Shown one piece after another: positions 14,589 to 23,664 of a stretch of DNA of 25,545 nt. The notes beneath the pieces are model-generated. The model searched no databases. It was not told the DNA's origin and worked only from the letters and a program-made list of their open reading frames with translations. A program made the position numbers and the translations under genes. Each line of letters starts with the position of its first letter. Position 1 is the first letter of the stretch. Source of the DNA: Kiritimatiellia bacterium (GTDB lineage Bacteria > Verrucomicrobiota > Kiritimatiellia > RFP12 > UBA1067); assembly GCA_016303225.1 (NCBI GenBank), contig JAEDMC010000014.1, positions 1 to 25,545 of the forward strand, written 5' to 3'.

Positions 14589-15503
14589 TTATACGTACTT
14601 CACAAACACCTTGCGAATCTTCATGGCGTGATCACAAAGCCAATCGAAACAGGCTTTCTGCTCCGCGACGGACTGCCACTTCTGTGCGGAGGAGACGACA
14701 ATTCGAGAGGCCTTCCGCTCTGGAAGTTCCATCCATTCGAACGTGCAGCCGCACTCGGACTCGATCTTCGCCTTCACGGCAAGAAGTTGCTGAAACAGAT
14801 CCTTGTCATCGTGAATACGGAACTCGGCAGAAATGCGCCCTTCCTTGCTGTTGATCGCCAGTCCAATGTGATAAGCGCTTGACCCACAAGGGAGATCCAT
14901 CCAATGCTGTGGAAGTGGTTTGCGCGTATTCGGAAAGATCCTCTTGTAGTCCGAGCGCGATGCAACGTGTTCGTTGAACGACTGCCAGAACGCCAGCTGT
15001 TTCTTGTTGAGATCGCTCGGCTCAAAGACGCGAGCCCGCGCTTCGCGAACCATCTCGTCCGGAGCTTCGATGATTGTCAGCTCTGGCGCAAGCGCCGAAT
15101 CGTCCACCTGCAGAAGCTCGGCCTTGATAAGGTAGAACGCAAACTCGTCTCGCGAAATCTCATTCAGCCATCGAATCGTCGAGACGGCTTCAGGCCGCAC
15201 ATCTTCCACAACCAACACGGCCGTCTTCGCGCCAATACCAGCCGCATAGGTAACAAGCTTGCCGAGATGATCGTGATTGACCGTGTTGTATTGATTCTCA
15301 ACCAACACCAGCCCGTCCTCGCCCTTCGCCACGATGTCTGCTTTATACGACCCGACAAGCACCTCACGTTTCACGTCGCAGAGATCCGTATCAATCAGTT
15401 TTGATATCAACTCCAGACCATCAGACGCCAGCCAATCGGAGAATTCCGTCTCCTTCGCCCATTTCTTCTTCAGCTGATGCCGCTTAATCACACCAAGATT
15501 CAT
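14589..15503 (-). CDS. DUF4268 protein with a PD-(D/E)XK nuclease-like N-terminal domain
   Basis: Residues 1 to about 140 have the pattern of a PD-(D/E)XK fold: GSYKADIVAKGEDGLVLVEN gives the Asp and the ExN/Q pair, followed by HDHLGKLVTYAAGIGAKTAV. The C-terminal half (about 170-304), with FWQSFNEHV and many aromatic residues, is DUF4268. Such proteins are frequent passengers in restriction and defence loci. A DNA-cleaving role is inferred from the fold. The ATG at 15503 is chosen because AAAGGAGGT lies directly in front of it. The longer frame from a TTG at 15521 would place this site inside the gene. Confidence 0.85.
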   Translation of the reverse strand: MNLGVIKRHQLKKKWAKETEFSDWLASDGLELISKLIDTDLCDVKREVLVGSYKADIVAKGEDGLVLVENQYNTVNHDHLGKLVTYAAGIGAKTAVLVVEDVRPEAVSTIRWLNEISRDEFAFYLIKAELLQVDDSALAPELTIIEAPDEMVREARARVFEPSDLNKKQLAFWQSFNEHVASRSDYKRIFPNTRKPLPQHWMDLPCGSSAYHIGLAINSKEGRISAEFRIHDDKDLFQQLLAVKAKIESECGCTFEWMELPERKASRIVVSSAQKWQSVAEQKACFDWLCDHAMKIRKVFVKYV

Positions 15504-15532
15504 GCTCCTACCTCCTTTCAATCCCGTCTTCC

Positions 15533-16564
15533 TTATTCCGCTTGCTTCGCCCGCGGACCTGTGCCGTCGAGGAACTTCTTGATCTGCTTGTCGAAGTCGG
15601 ACTCGAACTTCAGCTGACGATTGTAGGCATCATATTCCTCGATCGCCTTCGCATCTGCCGCTTCCCGCGTAATGAGTCCGCGTCCCTTGAGGATCTGATA
15701 CCGCCCGAACGAGAGGAAGGCGTCGACGCTCTCGGCAAACTCCTTCATCGTAAACGTCTGCTCGCGCAGGATCAGACTCTCGATATGGTCAAAGAATCCC
15801 GAGACCGCGAGTTCAAGTTGGCGGATCTGCTTTTCAGTCAGATAGTTCTTGGCAACCAAAACGTCGCTTTTAAGGATTCGACCTTCCGGTGCCCGCTTCC
15901 AAGTCTTGAGTCCTAGGTTCGGCTTCGTCCGATCCACACGCCCATGAATGATCTCTGCCGCGGTCTCGCCACAAATGGCATAGTGGAACTTGTTCTGAAC
16001 CATTCCGTAGAAATCGCGCGTAACTTCGGAATCCTTGTCGTAGTCAATCGAACACTCGGCAAAGATGTCGGTAATCTGTTGCCAGATGCGGCGCTCGCTC
16101 GTGCGGATCGCCTGCACGCGCTCCAGGAGCTCACGGAAGTAGTCCTTGCCGAACGGCGTCCCACCTTGCTTCATCCGCTCGTCGTTCAGCGCGAAGCCCT
16201 TGATGATGTATTCGCGCAAGACCTGCGTCGCCCAAATTCGGAACTGCGTCGCCCGACGCGAATTCACCCGATAACCGACGGCAATGATGGCGTCCAAATG
16301 GTAGAAATTAACCGCGTGTTCCTGCGTTTTACCTTCAATAGCACCGTGCCGAGTGGTTGTTTCCATTTTGGATACAACCACTTCTTCAACCAGTTCACCA
16401 CTTTCGAAGATATTCTTCAGATGCTTACTGATTGCCGCCTTCTGTACCCCAAACAGCTCAGCCATCGCGCCCTGCGTCAACCACAGCGTCTCATCCTTCA
16501 GGACTGCATTGACCTTCACGCCGCCTTCAGGCGTCGTGTACAGCAAAATCGGGAACTCATTCAT
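15533..16564 (-). CDS. RhuM-family protein
   Basis: The 343-residue sequence matches the RhuM ('virulence protein') family. LWLTQGAMAELFGVQKAAIS (28-47) is a helix-turn-helix. HAVNFYHLDAIIAVGYRVNS and the following RRATQFRIWATQVLREYIIKG are the family signature. A C-terminal helical region is also present. The length is normal. The molecular role of the family is not established. Its genes are common passengers between the subunit genes of type I restriction systems. It overlaps the preceding RhuM-like gene by 4 nt (ATGA). Confidence 0.9.
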   Translation of the reverse strand: MNEFPILLYTTPEGGVKVNAVLKDETLWLTQGAMAELFGVQKAAISKHLKNIFESGELVEEVVVSKMETTTRHGAIEGKTQEHAVNFYHLDAIIAVGYRVNSRRATQFRIWATQVLREYIIKGFALNDERMKQGGTPFGKDYFRELLERVQAIRTSERRIWQQITDIFAECSIDYDKDSEVTRDFYGMVQNKFHYAICGETAAEIIHGRVDRTKPNLGLKTWKRAPEGRILKSDVLVAKNYLTEKQIRQLELAVSGFFDHIESLILREQTFTMKEFAESVDAFLSFGRYQILKGRGLITREAADAKAIEEYDAYNRQLKFESDFDKQIKKFLDGTGPRAKQAE

Positions 16565-17004
16565 TTATCGCCTCCAGTCTTCTTCGCCTCCTCCTCAAGT
16601 GCGAGAAGGTAGCGGTCGTAGTCGCTCATATCATTCGCCCATTTGCGAAACGCAATGGCCTTTTCGTTGTCAATCTTAAAACCGAGGGCAATGATAACCT
16701 GGAGATTATAGTGCTTGACTGCAAATTTACGGCCGTCACCGACATCTATTAAAAATTCTTTAATAGTTGTCGCCTTATCCAATTCAGCATCATCGAAGAG
16801 CTTTCGCAGATGATAGGCGATATTCGGAATCTCCACGCCATAGACAGCAGCCAGCAGCTTCTGGCTCATCCAGATATTTTCATCCTCGTAACGAAGCTCA
16901 AATTTTTCATTGCTTTCGCCAACCGAAGCGATGTATGTCAGAAACTGCGCCGCACTCGACTTCTGCGGTTCAAGGCTACCGTCTATAGAGTTCTTCTTCG
17001 CCAT
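16561..17004 (-). CDS. Short RhuM-like protein
   Basis: A 147-residue relative of the next gene, with the helix-turn-helix-like part (IWMSQKLLAAVYGVEIPNIA) and the motif HYNLQVIIALGFKIDNEKAI plus AFRKWANDMSDYDRYLLALE, but without the C-terminal half. I choose the ATG at 17004, 13 nt after the stop of the pglX N-terminal half, since AAAGAGGT lies directly before it. A start at 17049 would lie inside pglX. It is the first passenger gene after the pglX break. Confidence 0.8.
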   Translation of the reverse strand: MAKKNSIDGSLEPQKSSAAQFLTYIASVGESNEKFELRYEDENIWMSQKLLAAVYGVEIPNIAYHLRKLFDDAELDKATTIKEFLIDVGDGRKFAVKHYNLQVIIALGFKIDNEKAIAFRKWANDMSDYDRYLLALEEEAKKTGGDK

Positions 17005-17017
17005 ACGATTAACCTCT

Positions 17018-18832
17018 TTAGAAACCCTTGGCATGACTATTTCGCTCATTCATCGGCGGGAACTCGACAGGTTCGAGATTGTCGTTGAGATCCTTGTAAT
17101 CGACATAACAGCATCCTGCGCGATAACCTTCACAATATACGTTCTGCCAGATTGTCGAGGACGTTCCAAAAGCGATACGCATCACCATGTTCCCCATATG
17201 ACAGAGAGCGATCATAGTCTTCCCGTTCAAAAGCCAGTTCCGCAGTTCCTCATATGAGGACAAGAACATCCAACTTTGCATCGTCACCATAGAGACATAG
17301 CCGTTCTTCATACACATCTTCGCACAGCGATCGATGAACATTGCGAAAAGATCGCTCTTCGAATTCGGGTAGTTGTCTTCCGCAAAGACCTTCAGCCGGC
17401 TGTTCATGTTCTTGCCGCCGAGATAGGGCGGATTTGTCACCACGACATGATAGCGCGGCGCAAGATAGGCAGCCTGCTCCAAAACCTTGAACACCTTCTG
17501 ATGCGTTGCCCAATAGAGCAACTCGCCGGAGAAGTTCTTCGCCTTGAAGATCGGCTCAAGATCGGACGCGGACTCAAGTTCAGGAACGATCAGCGAGCCG
17601 AAGTTGTCGGCCTCCTCGAACTGGTCGAGCGTCAAGAGTAGCGGCTCGGTGAAAAGGTCGCGTCCCAACCGATCCATGTACGCCTTCTTTTCGTCCGGCG
17701 TGAACTTGATCGCCTCGATGGCGCAGATGTTGGGCATCGTCGGATTTCGCAGAAAACGCGAATACTTCGACCTCGCCTTCATCACCAACGCGAAGCAAGA
17801 GAGCGCGGCGGCTCGCGGATCGAGTTCAAGTCCGTAAAGGTTGTACTTGAGGATGAGGTTCGGGATTTCCGCCGGGGCGTAGCCGCATTCCTCGTAAATG
17901 AGATAGAGAAGATCAAAGGCATAGATCAGCATGTGCGCCGAACCGCAACATGGATCGCACACGCGGATGTCCTCCGGGCGTTCGATGTCCGTCGGTACGG
18001 GCGTGGGATGCTCGGGATCCTCCGGCACATAATACTCCATGTGCTCCTTCAACAGAGACTCCGGATGGAGCTTGAGCCAGAGACGTCCGAGCGAGTTCTG
18101 CACAAGGTATTTTACGATCCAATGCGGGGTGAAAAGCTGGGTCACCGCCGGGATGTTCTCCGCGCTCGCCTTGACGTTCTTCTTGAAACCCTCTTCGATC
18201 TTGCTCTTCTTCTCGGAGATGTAGAACTGGTAGAGCCAGCCGATCACCTCGACATCGGAACAGATTTCGGGCGTGAGCGCGGCGCGAACCTTGGCTAGGA
18301 TCGAAGCCGAAGAGAGAAGATCGTCGGGAAGCAGCACTTCGGATTCATCGCCGAGCTTCTCGAAGAGGAACGGCATCTTCGCGTTCCAGGCATTGCAGGT
18401 CGCCACGAAAAGCGCCCGGTAGGCCGCCGCGTTCGGATCGTCCTCACGCATCGCTCCGCTCAAGATGTTGCGAACGCGATCCTTCACCCCGGAACCGAAA
18501 AGGCTGTCGTCAAAATTCCCGTCGCGAGCCTCGGCGAGGATGCCGGGTATCGTACCACCCATGGGCGGTGTGACAACGCCCGCATCGGTATAACCGTTCA
18601 CGTCCATGAACCGTAGGGCGCAGAAACGGTTGAACCAGGTATAGGCGGTTTTCTCGACGACGGCATCCTTGCCCTGCTCCTTCACGGTTTCGAGCAATCG
18701 CGCCACGGCCTGCGGATACAGACGTGCGAGCGCATTGCCTTCCTGCATCGCGTAGTCAATTTTTTCCGAGACGCTCCGCATCAGTTCCTGACGCGCCTCG
18801 ACGGCAAAGGTCTCAAGCTTTCCGGTGTCCAT
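17018..18832 (-). CDS. pglX: N-terminal (catalytic) half of the BREX methyltransferase PglX
   Basis: The 604-residue product carries the N6-adenine methyltransferase domain: SAM motif I as DPCCGSAHML (293-302), NLYGLELDPRAAALSCFALV, and the catalytic NPPY at 467-470 in VVVTNPPYLGGKNM. It has the helical N-terminal region (1-240) usual for PglX. It ends at PPMNERNSHAKGF. A full-length PglX (about 1200 residues) would continue into the hinge FKKIPGSPxAYW, which here begins the separate gene at 10023, about 7 kb away. The stop is followed at once by the Shine-Dalgarno of the RhuM-like gene. No Shine-Dalgarno is seen before its own ATG, where a GTGG-rich repeat fills the 36-nt gap to brxC. Frame and codon usage look intact, so a working split enzyme is plausible. 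Confidence 0.93.
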   Translation of the reverse strand: MDTGKLETFAVEARQELMRSVSEKIDYAMQEGNALARLYPQAVARLLETVKEQGKDAVVEKTAYTWFNRFCALRFMDVNGYTDAGVVTPPMGGTIPGILAEARDGNFDDSLFGSGVKDRVRNILSGAMREDDPNAAAYRALFVATCNAWNAKMPFLFEKLGDESEVLLPDDLLSSASILAKVRAALTPEICSDVEVIGWLYQFYISEKKSKIEEGFKKNVKASAENIPAVTQLFTPHWIVKYLVQNSLGRLWLKLHPESLLKEHMEYYVPEDPEHPTPVPTDIERPEDIRVCDPCCGSAHMLIYAFDLLYLIYEECGYAPAEIPNLILKYNLYGLELDPRAAALSCFALVMKARSKYSRFLRNPTMPNICAIEAIKFTPDEKKAYMDRLGRDLFTEPLLLTLDQFEEADNFGSLIVPELESASDLEPIFKAKNFSGELLYWATHQKVFKVLEQAAYLAPRYHVVVTNPPYLGGKNMNSRLKVFAEDNYPNSKSDLFAMFIDRCAKMCMKNGYVSMVTMQSWMFLSSYEELRNWLLNGKTMIALCHMGNMVMRIAFGTSSTIWQNVYCEGYRAGCCYVDYKDLNDNLEPVEFPPMNERNSHAKGF

Positions 18833-18836
18833 GATC

Positions 18837-18868
18837 GTGAATAGTGGATAGTGAAGAGTGGATAGTTG
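18837..18868. repeat. GTGG-rich repeat between brxC and pglX
   Basis: Three units of the type AGTGGATAGTGAAG make up almost the whole gap between the brxC stop and the pglX start. They match the words in the ends of the four-helix-bundle element at 8487-8922. The repeat occupies the place where a ribosome binding site would be expected. Confidence 0.7.
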
Positions 18869-21800
18869 TTAGGCGATGGCGATACGTTTGCCTCCGGCGA
18901 CGACCGTCTTCAGCTTCTCGCGCAGGAAGGCGAGATAGGCGTCGATTTCCGCTTCGGACGAGATCATCGTCTTGTCATAGCCGCGCACGACTGTGGCGTA
19001 GGCGACCACCGTCTGCGTCGGCGCAGGAGGCGGCGTCGGATTCCCTGGTTCGGGTTGCGGTTCCGGCGGCTGCGTCGAAGCGAGAACCTTGTTCATCAGC
19101 TCGATAGAAGTGCGCATCGCATAGTTCCCCGCCGCACTCTCGATAGCGGAAATGAGCTGTTCATCGGCAATGCGGCACTTGATTCCCGCCGTTGTCGTCT
19201 CGACTTCGGCCTTGACCGCATCCGTCGCTTCGGGATACTCGGGCAGATTCTTGATGTCCGCAACCTTGGCGTCGATCTTCGCCACGGCCTCGGCACGGGC
19301 GTGTTCGAGCGCGGTATTGAGATCGGTCTTCAGTTCACGGAAGAGCGACGTGACCTGGACCATGCCCGCATTCTTGTGAATCTCAACGGAATCGACGAGA
19401 GCAAGAAGATTCTGGAACTTCGTCGCGGCAGTCAGCCACGTTCCGCCCCATTCCTGCATCTTGCGGAAATTCGCTTCCTTCTCGTGCGCGAACTTGCGGG
19501 CCTCGATGAAGGTCGTCTTCTGCGTGCCTGTGGCGATGTGGAGAACATGGTCGATCTCACCCTCCTTGAGATCGAGAAGAGGATCATACATGGCGACGGT
19601 CTCGTCCGCATAGAGAGCCATCGCGGGCTTCGCGACAATCTCGCGCACCTTCGACACAACGGGATTGAGCGCGACCACGAACGGCATCTCGCCGGAGAGC
19701 GCCAGTACCCCCTGCCACTTCTGAAGCTCGGCATTCAGCTTGGCATGGACGCTCATGGCGACGAGCTTCGCCTCGGTGTCCGGAATCGGAACCGAGAAGA
19801 AGTCGCGGGCGAAGTCCTTCAGCTTGCGGATCTGCTGCGGCGTGATCGTCGATTGCGGCTGCAGGACGAGCGACTCATGGGCTCGCGTGTTCCGGAGAGT
19901 CGCCGCAATCTGCGACGGATCGACGGACTCGCCGCCCTGACTCGCCTCGAGTTTACCCTTGGCGATCAGCTTGGCAATCAGGCATTCGACCGCCACGAGC
20001 GGCCAACCATAAGGCTTCTTCTCATACTTGTCGAGAATGACCTTCATCGTGTTCGTGACACCAATGGAGGCATTGAGGTTGATTGACGAGAGAATCTCGC
20101 GCTCGGCCTCGGTCTCCAGGTCGATTCCGGGGAGCTGCGGATCCACGCGCAGGAAGCGCGTCACGTCGGATTCCGAAAGACCCGCCAATCCCTCCACCAT
20201 GCGGAAGTGCGCATAGACCTTCGATGCGAGGTCGGAGAAGCCCTCCGTGACGCGGAAAGCCGGATCGGTCGCGCGAACCGTCACCTCCGTGCCGCGCACG
20301 AGAATCGTCGCGCTCGAGATCTTGTCCCGGATCGCCACCTCGACACGCCGCTGGATTGTGCCCTTGTGCGTCTGGCGTGATTCGAGCAGATTGCGAAGCG
20401 CCAAATCGGGCTGGCTCATCGGCGGATTCTGAGCGAGGTACTTCGTCGTCTTCAGGTAGTTCTGGATGTCCGCAAGGATGGCCGGATCGGGCTTGAGAAC
20501 AACGGTCAGTTCGTCCTTGGCAAAGCTCTGCTGCATGATTCCCGAGAGGTCGCCCGCATCCGGATTGACGGGCGTGATGAAGTTGACGGAAAGATCGCCG
20601 TCGGGACGACCGACGGTTGCGCCATCGAGCATCTGCGTAAAGGCGTAGGCCTGTCCGTTCGATGCGGTGATCTTGCGCCCACGAATCACACCCGCGAAGA
20701 AGATGTCCTTCAACATCGCCGTCACTTCGCTCTGGTCAACGATAACGCGCTTGATCTCGCTGTCGAGATCCTTTTCGCTGTCGGTCAGGTACTCGTAGTT
20801 CTCGCCGACGCGCTGGACGTAGGATTCGCTCTCGAGCGTTGACAGCACGGTCTTCACGTCCGCCAGCAGCTGGGCAAAATTGACGGAGAGGTCTTCAATG
20901 AGGAGCGAGCAGATGTTGCGAGGCGAGGCCACATAGTCGCCACGCACATACTTCACGATCAAGAGCACCTTCAGAACACGGATCGCCAGCTTCTTCTTCT
21001 CCTCGTCGAGATTGTGAAGCTGGTTCGCCGCGATGTGAACCTGATTCTTGATGTTCGGCTTGATGCTCGCCTCAATGCCGTCAAACCAGAGATCAAACGG
21101 GATCATGCTACCGATCTTCCCTTCGGCATCCAGCTTCTTAAGGGCGATCTGACAGACCTCCAAGGTCGAGCGTTCGCCGACCGCCTGGAATCGTCCGGTA
21201 AAGGCATCATGGTTCGAGAGTTCGATCATTGCGGAGCGGAAGAGATCGAACTGGTACGGCACGAACGGATAGAGGCTCACGAAATCGTCGCAGTCGGCAA
21301 AACTGCGGTACTTGCGCATGCCGTCCGCGAAGTCGTAGATCGAGGCCATGTCGCCCGAGAAGTCGTTATAAACAGACGCAACCTCGGGGACGGCCCCCGC
21401 ATCCTTTTCGAGGAGGCGAGCACGAATGACCTCGCGGACATTCTTGGACGAGAGCTGAATCTTCGTGTTGAAGCGACCGATGATGCGCGAGAAGTCGTTG
21501 CCCTGCGCATCGTTCATCTCACCCACGACGTCCGAGACATTCGACTGCGACGTCACGATAATCCAGCTGGAGTTGCGGCATTCCGTGTTGAGCTTCTCGG
21601 CGATGGACTGCAAGGTCAGCATCAGCGGCGTCGAGTTTGCGACATACTGTCCGATTTCGTCGACGAAGAAATTGAGGCGGAAGCCAGGTGACTGCTTCGC
21701 GATGTAGTCCTTGACGAGATTGGCGAAGTCTTTGACCGAGAAGTCCTGGTTGATGTAGCGACCGATGATGTCCGTCGCGCTCGTGCCCGTCACAGCCGAG

Positions 21801-22432
21801 TAGGCCTGGTCGATCTGCGCACCATAGCGCATGACGCGGGTGCGCCCGTTTGTCTTCCAGTCACGTCCGGAGAGTTCCTTGAACTTCGCCTCGAACGCGG
21901 CAAGATGACCTTCCTCCTCGTCGAGCTGACGCTCAAACGCAGCAACGGCGGGGTTCTGCTCGCAATAGCCGCAATGGGCGTTGAAGACCTGCAGGAACGC
22001 CGGGAGAATCGTGTCCTTGCGGTCGGCGCGACCCGTGGCATCCGCCTGCTGCCCAATGTTGAAGAGAATGCTCCGCGAGGGCGTGCGCGTCGCGCGCTCG
22101 ACCAGTCCCTTCAAAATCGTGAAGTCCTCGTTGTCCTCGCAATGCTCCAGAAAGATCTCCGCCGCACGCCGTCCGCCGACATCGCGGTTCTCCAGCACGG
22201 CGGCAAGGATCTTGAGGAGGTGGGACTTACCGGAACCGAAGAAGCCAGAGATCCACGCGCCGTTGGAATTTCCGTCGTTGTAGTTCTCGAAGAACGTCTC
22301 GAGGTTGACCCGGATTTCATCGGTGATGACAAACTCCTCCAGCTCGTTGCGGAGAACCGCCGCGTCCTCGGCCTTGATCACGCCGTCGATATGACGATAG
22401 ATGTCCTTCTTGAAAATGCTCTTGATGGCCAT
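18869..22432 (-). CDS. brxC: BREX P-loop ATPase BrxC
   Basis: BrxC is the large P-loop ATPase of BREX (also called PglY in related types), thought to work with BrxB, PglZ and PglX in a DNA-bound complex. Walker A is GFFGSGKSHLLKIL at 63-76, preceded by the conserved start IFKKDIYRHIDGVIKAED. An acidic Walker B-like stretch NFFVDEIGQYVA lies near 255. The length of 1187 residues is normal. A Pro-rich linker (PEPQPEPGNPTPPPAP) separates the last 50-60 residues. It starts 12 nt after brxB, with AAAGGAA upstream. No inserts or breaks are seen. Confidence 0.97.
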   Translation of the reverse strand: MAIKSIFKKDIYRHIDGVIKAEDAAVLRNELEEFVITDEIRVNLETFFENYNDGNSNGAWISGFFGSGKSHLLKILAAVLENRDVGGRRAAEIFLEHCEDNEDFTILKGLVERATRTPSRSILFNIGQQADATGRADRKDTILPAFLQVFNAHCGYCEQNPAVAAFERQLDEEEGHLAAFEAKFKELSGRDWKTNGRTRVMRYGAQIDQAYSAVTGTSATDIIGRYINQDFSVKDFANLVKDYIAKQSPGFRLNFFVDEIGQYVANSTPLMLTLQSIAEKLNTECRNSSWIIVTSQSNVSDVVGEMNDAQGNDFSRIIGRFNTKIQLSSKNVREVIRARLLEKDAGAVPEVASVYNDFSGDMASIYDFADGMRKYRSFADCDDFVSLYPFVPYQFDLFRSAMIELSNHDAFTGRFQAVGERSTLEVCQIALKKLDAEGKIGSMIPFDLWFDGIEASIKPNIKNQVHIAANQLHNLDEEKKKLAIRVLKVLLIVKYVRGDYVASPRNICSLLIEDLSVNFAQLLADVKTVLSTLESESYVQRVGENYEYLTDSEKDLDSEIKRVIVDQSEVTAMLKDIFFAGVIRGRKITASNGQAYAFTQMLDGATVGRPDGDLSVNFITPVNPDAGDLSGIMQQSFAKDELTVVLKPDPAILADIQNYLKTTKYLAQNPPMSQPDLALRNLLESRQTHKGTIQRRVEVAIRDKISSATILVRGTEVTVRATDPAFRVTEGFSDLASKVYAHFRMVEGLAGLSESDVTRFLRVDPQLPGIDLETEAEREILSSINLNASIGVTNTMKVILDKYEKKPYGWPLVAVECLIAKLIAKGKLEASQGGESVDPSQIAATLRNTRAHESLVLQPQSTITPQQIRKLKDFARDFFSVPIPDTEAKLVAMSVHAKLNAELQKWQGVLALSGEMPFVVALNPVVSKVREIVAKPAMALYADETVAMYDPLLDLKEGEIDHVLHIATGTQKTTFIEARKFAHEKEANFRKMQEWGGTWLTAATKFQNLLALVDSVEIHKNAGMVQVTSLFRELKTDLNTALEHARAEAVAKIDAKVADIKNLPEYPEATDAVKAEVETTTAGIKCRIADEQLISAIESAAGNYAMRTSIELMNKVLASTQPPEPQPEPGNPTPPPAPTQTVVAYATVVRGYDKTMISSEAEIDAYLAFLREKLKTVVAGGKRIAIA

Positions 22433-22444
22433 GTTTGTATTCCT

Positions 22445-23065
22445 TTAGATCGCTGCGTGGACGGAGTTGTTCATCTTGAGAAAAGTCTCGACATCGAAGG
22501 CACGGTAGTATCCCCGGCCCTCCTTTCTGCCGAACAGGTGAAGTGAAGCTCCCGAACCAGGGGTCTGCACATATTCGCCGGGGAAGAACAGGACGAGCGG
22601 GATGTCCTTGATGATGTTGGAGAGATTCGTGAGGAGTTCGTGCGCCTCGAAGATCGGGTAGCACGCGCCAATCCCGGTCACCAGAACCAGACGGTTCTCG
22701 TCAGCCTTAATCTTGTCGGCAATAGCCGGGGCGATTTCCGACTTCACATTCAGCTGCGCCCGCAAGTCCGTCAAGAGGTTGTCGTGGTTGACCATGCTTT
22801 CGTTCTCAAGTGTCCAGTCGAGGTCATCAGACTCTCGCATTTTCTCAATCATCAACTCGTAGAGATCGATACGTAGCGTCTTGACTCCGTTTGCATTCAG
22901 CTTCTCGTGCAGAAGCTTCACGACGTTGTCCGCCTCGACCTGCTCCTTTGGATCGTAGTGGCAGATGAAGAACGGAACCTCAGTCGAGACGCCGCGCCGC
23001 AGCAGGAACTCTTCGGACGAGAAAAGCGCGTACATCTCCTCGAAATGAGCCTCGATACGATCCAT
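22445..23065 (-). CDS. brxB: BREX protein BrxB (DUF1788)
   Basis: A 206-residue protein of the DUF1788 family, beginning MDRIEAHFEEMYALFSSEEF, with PFFICHYDPKEQVEADNVVK, LRIDLYELMIE, LVLVTGIGACYPIFEAHELL and LVLFFPGEYVQTPG, and ending in YYRAFDVETFLKMNNSVHAAI-like sequence that is typical of the family. BrxB is an essential small BREX subunit thought to bridge other components. The start is 2 nt after the brxA stop, with GGAGG inside the brxA end, so the two are translationally coupled. Confidence 0.96.
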   Translation of the reverse strand: MDRIEAHFEEMYALFSSEEFLLRRGVSTEVPFFICHYDPKEQVEADNVVKLLHEKLNANGVKTLRIDLYELMIEKMRESDDLDWTLENESMVNHDNLLTDLRAQLNVKSEIAPAIADKIKADENRLVLVTGIGACYPIFEAHELLTNLSNIIKDIPLVLFFPGEYVQTPGSGASLHLFGRKEGRGYYRAFDVETFLKMNNSVHAAI

Positions 23066-23067
23066 GA

Positions 23068-23649
23068 TTACTTGCCTCCAATGAACATCGGGAAAAACGC
23101 AAAATCGCGCTTGGGAATGAAGTTGGCGAGATCCTTGTCCATCACCACGGGGATAATGTTCTGCTCGCCATCCAAGAAACCGGCTTCAGTCATCATCTTA
23201 AAGATAATCTGCCTCATCTTGGCAAAGGTCTGATCGGAAACCTGGTCGAGTTCAGGGTGAAGCGAGAGCTTCGCATTGACGAACCGTGCGTAGTCCGTAT
23301 GCGTAAACGTCTTCTGACCGGAGACATACGCCTCATGCAGAGCTTCGACCGCGAAGTCGCCAATCATCTCATAATACCGACAGATGGCCAACCAGGCGAA
23401 GAGATTCCGCTCGCCAAGCCTATTCTCAACAAAACGGTCAACCTCCTCGGATGACAACGCGCCAAGCCGATGGACCAATTCCGATCCGATGCGCTTAAGA
23501 GCGGATTCGGTACGACACCCCAGCGTGTTTTCGCGCACGACGCGCTTGTAGACCGCATCCCAAGATCCGCTCTCACGAAACAACGCAGCCACCTCCTGTG
23601 TCGCCACAGAAGCAAGGCCAACGGCTGTAAATGAGAATCTGTATTTCAT
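23068..23649 (-). CDS. brxA: BREX protein BrxA (DUF1819)
   Basis: A 193-residue DUF1819 protein. The family start YRFSFTAVGL is followed directly by the conserved helical DNA-binding fold (SWDAVYKRVVRENTLGCRTES), and it ends near FAFFPMFIGG. BrxA is a small DNA-binding subunit. It is the first gene of the operon. The ATG at 23649 is fixed by the family's N-terminus and by the lack of an alternative. No Shine-Dalgarno precedes it, and the predicted sigma54 transcript would start only about 4 nt upstream, so the mRNA may be nearly leaderless. Confidence 0.95.
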   Translation of the reverse strand: MKYRFSFTAVGLASVATQEVAALFRESGSWDAVYKRVVRENTLGCRTESALKRIGSELVHRLGALSSEEVDRFVENRLGERNLFAWLAICRYYEMIGDFAVEALHEAYVSGQKTFTHTDYARFVNAKLSLHPELDQVSDQTFAKMRQIIFKMMTEAGFLDGEQNIIPVVMDKDLANFIPKRDFAFFPMFIGGK

Positions 23650-23658
23650 TGCACCAAT

Positions 23659-23664
23659 ATTATA
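23659..23664 (-). promoter_or_regulatory. Possible sigma70 -10 box before brxA
   Basis: On the minus strand TATAAT stands 9 nt before the brxA ATG and overlaps the downstream end of the sigma54 promoter by one base. No good -35 hexamer is present at 16-18 nt, so it is a weak candidate for basal expression. Confidence 0.3.

Noticed and set aside
10024..17017. PglX break as a simple frameshift or sequencing error
   Set aside because: The two halves are 7 kb apart with complete genes between them, and the second half has its own ribosome binding site and coupled start.
17005..17049. Upstream ATG at 17049 for the short RhuM-like gene
   Set aside because: It lies inside the end of pglX. The ATG at 17004 has a proper Shine-Dalgarno right after the pglX stop, and the extra 15 residues look unrelated to the family.
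10016..17050. AATGAGCGA shared at both pglX break points as a target-site duplication
   Set aside because: The 9-mer falls in different frames in the two halves, so excision at it would not restore PglX. It is also close to a common start-codon context.
18866..20086. Plus-strand frame of 406 codons opposite the 3' end of brxC
   Set aside because: It is antisense to a well-recognised gene and its product is a low-information Arg/Leu/Asp-rich sequence.
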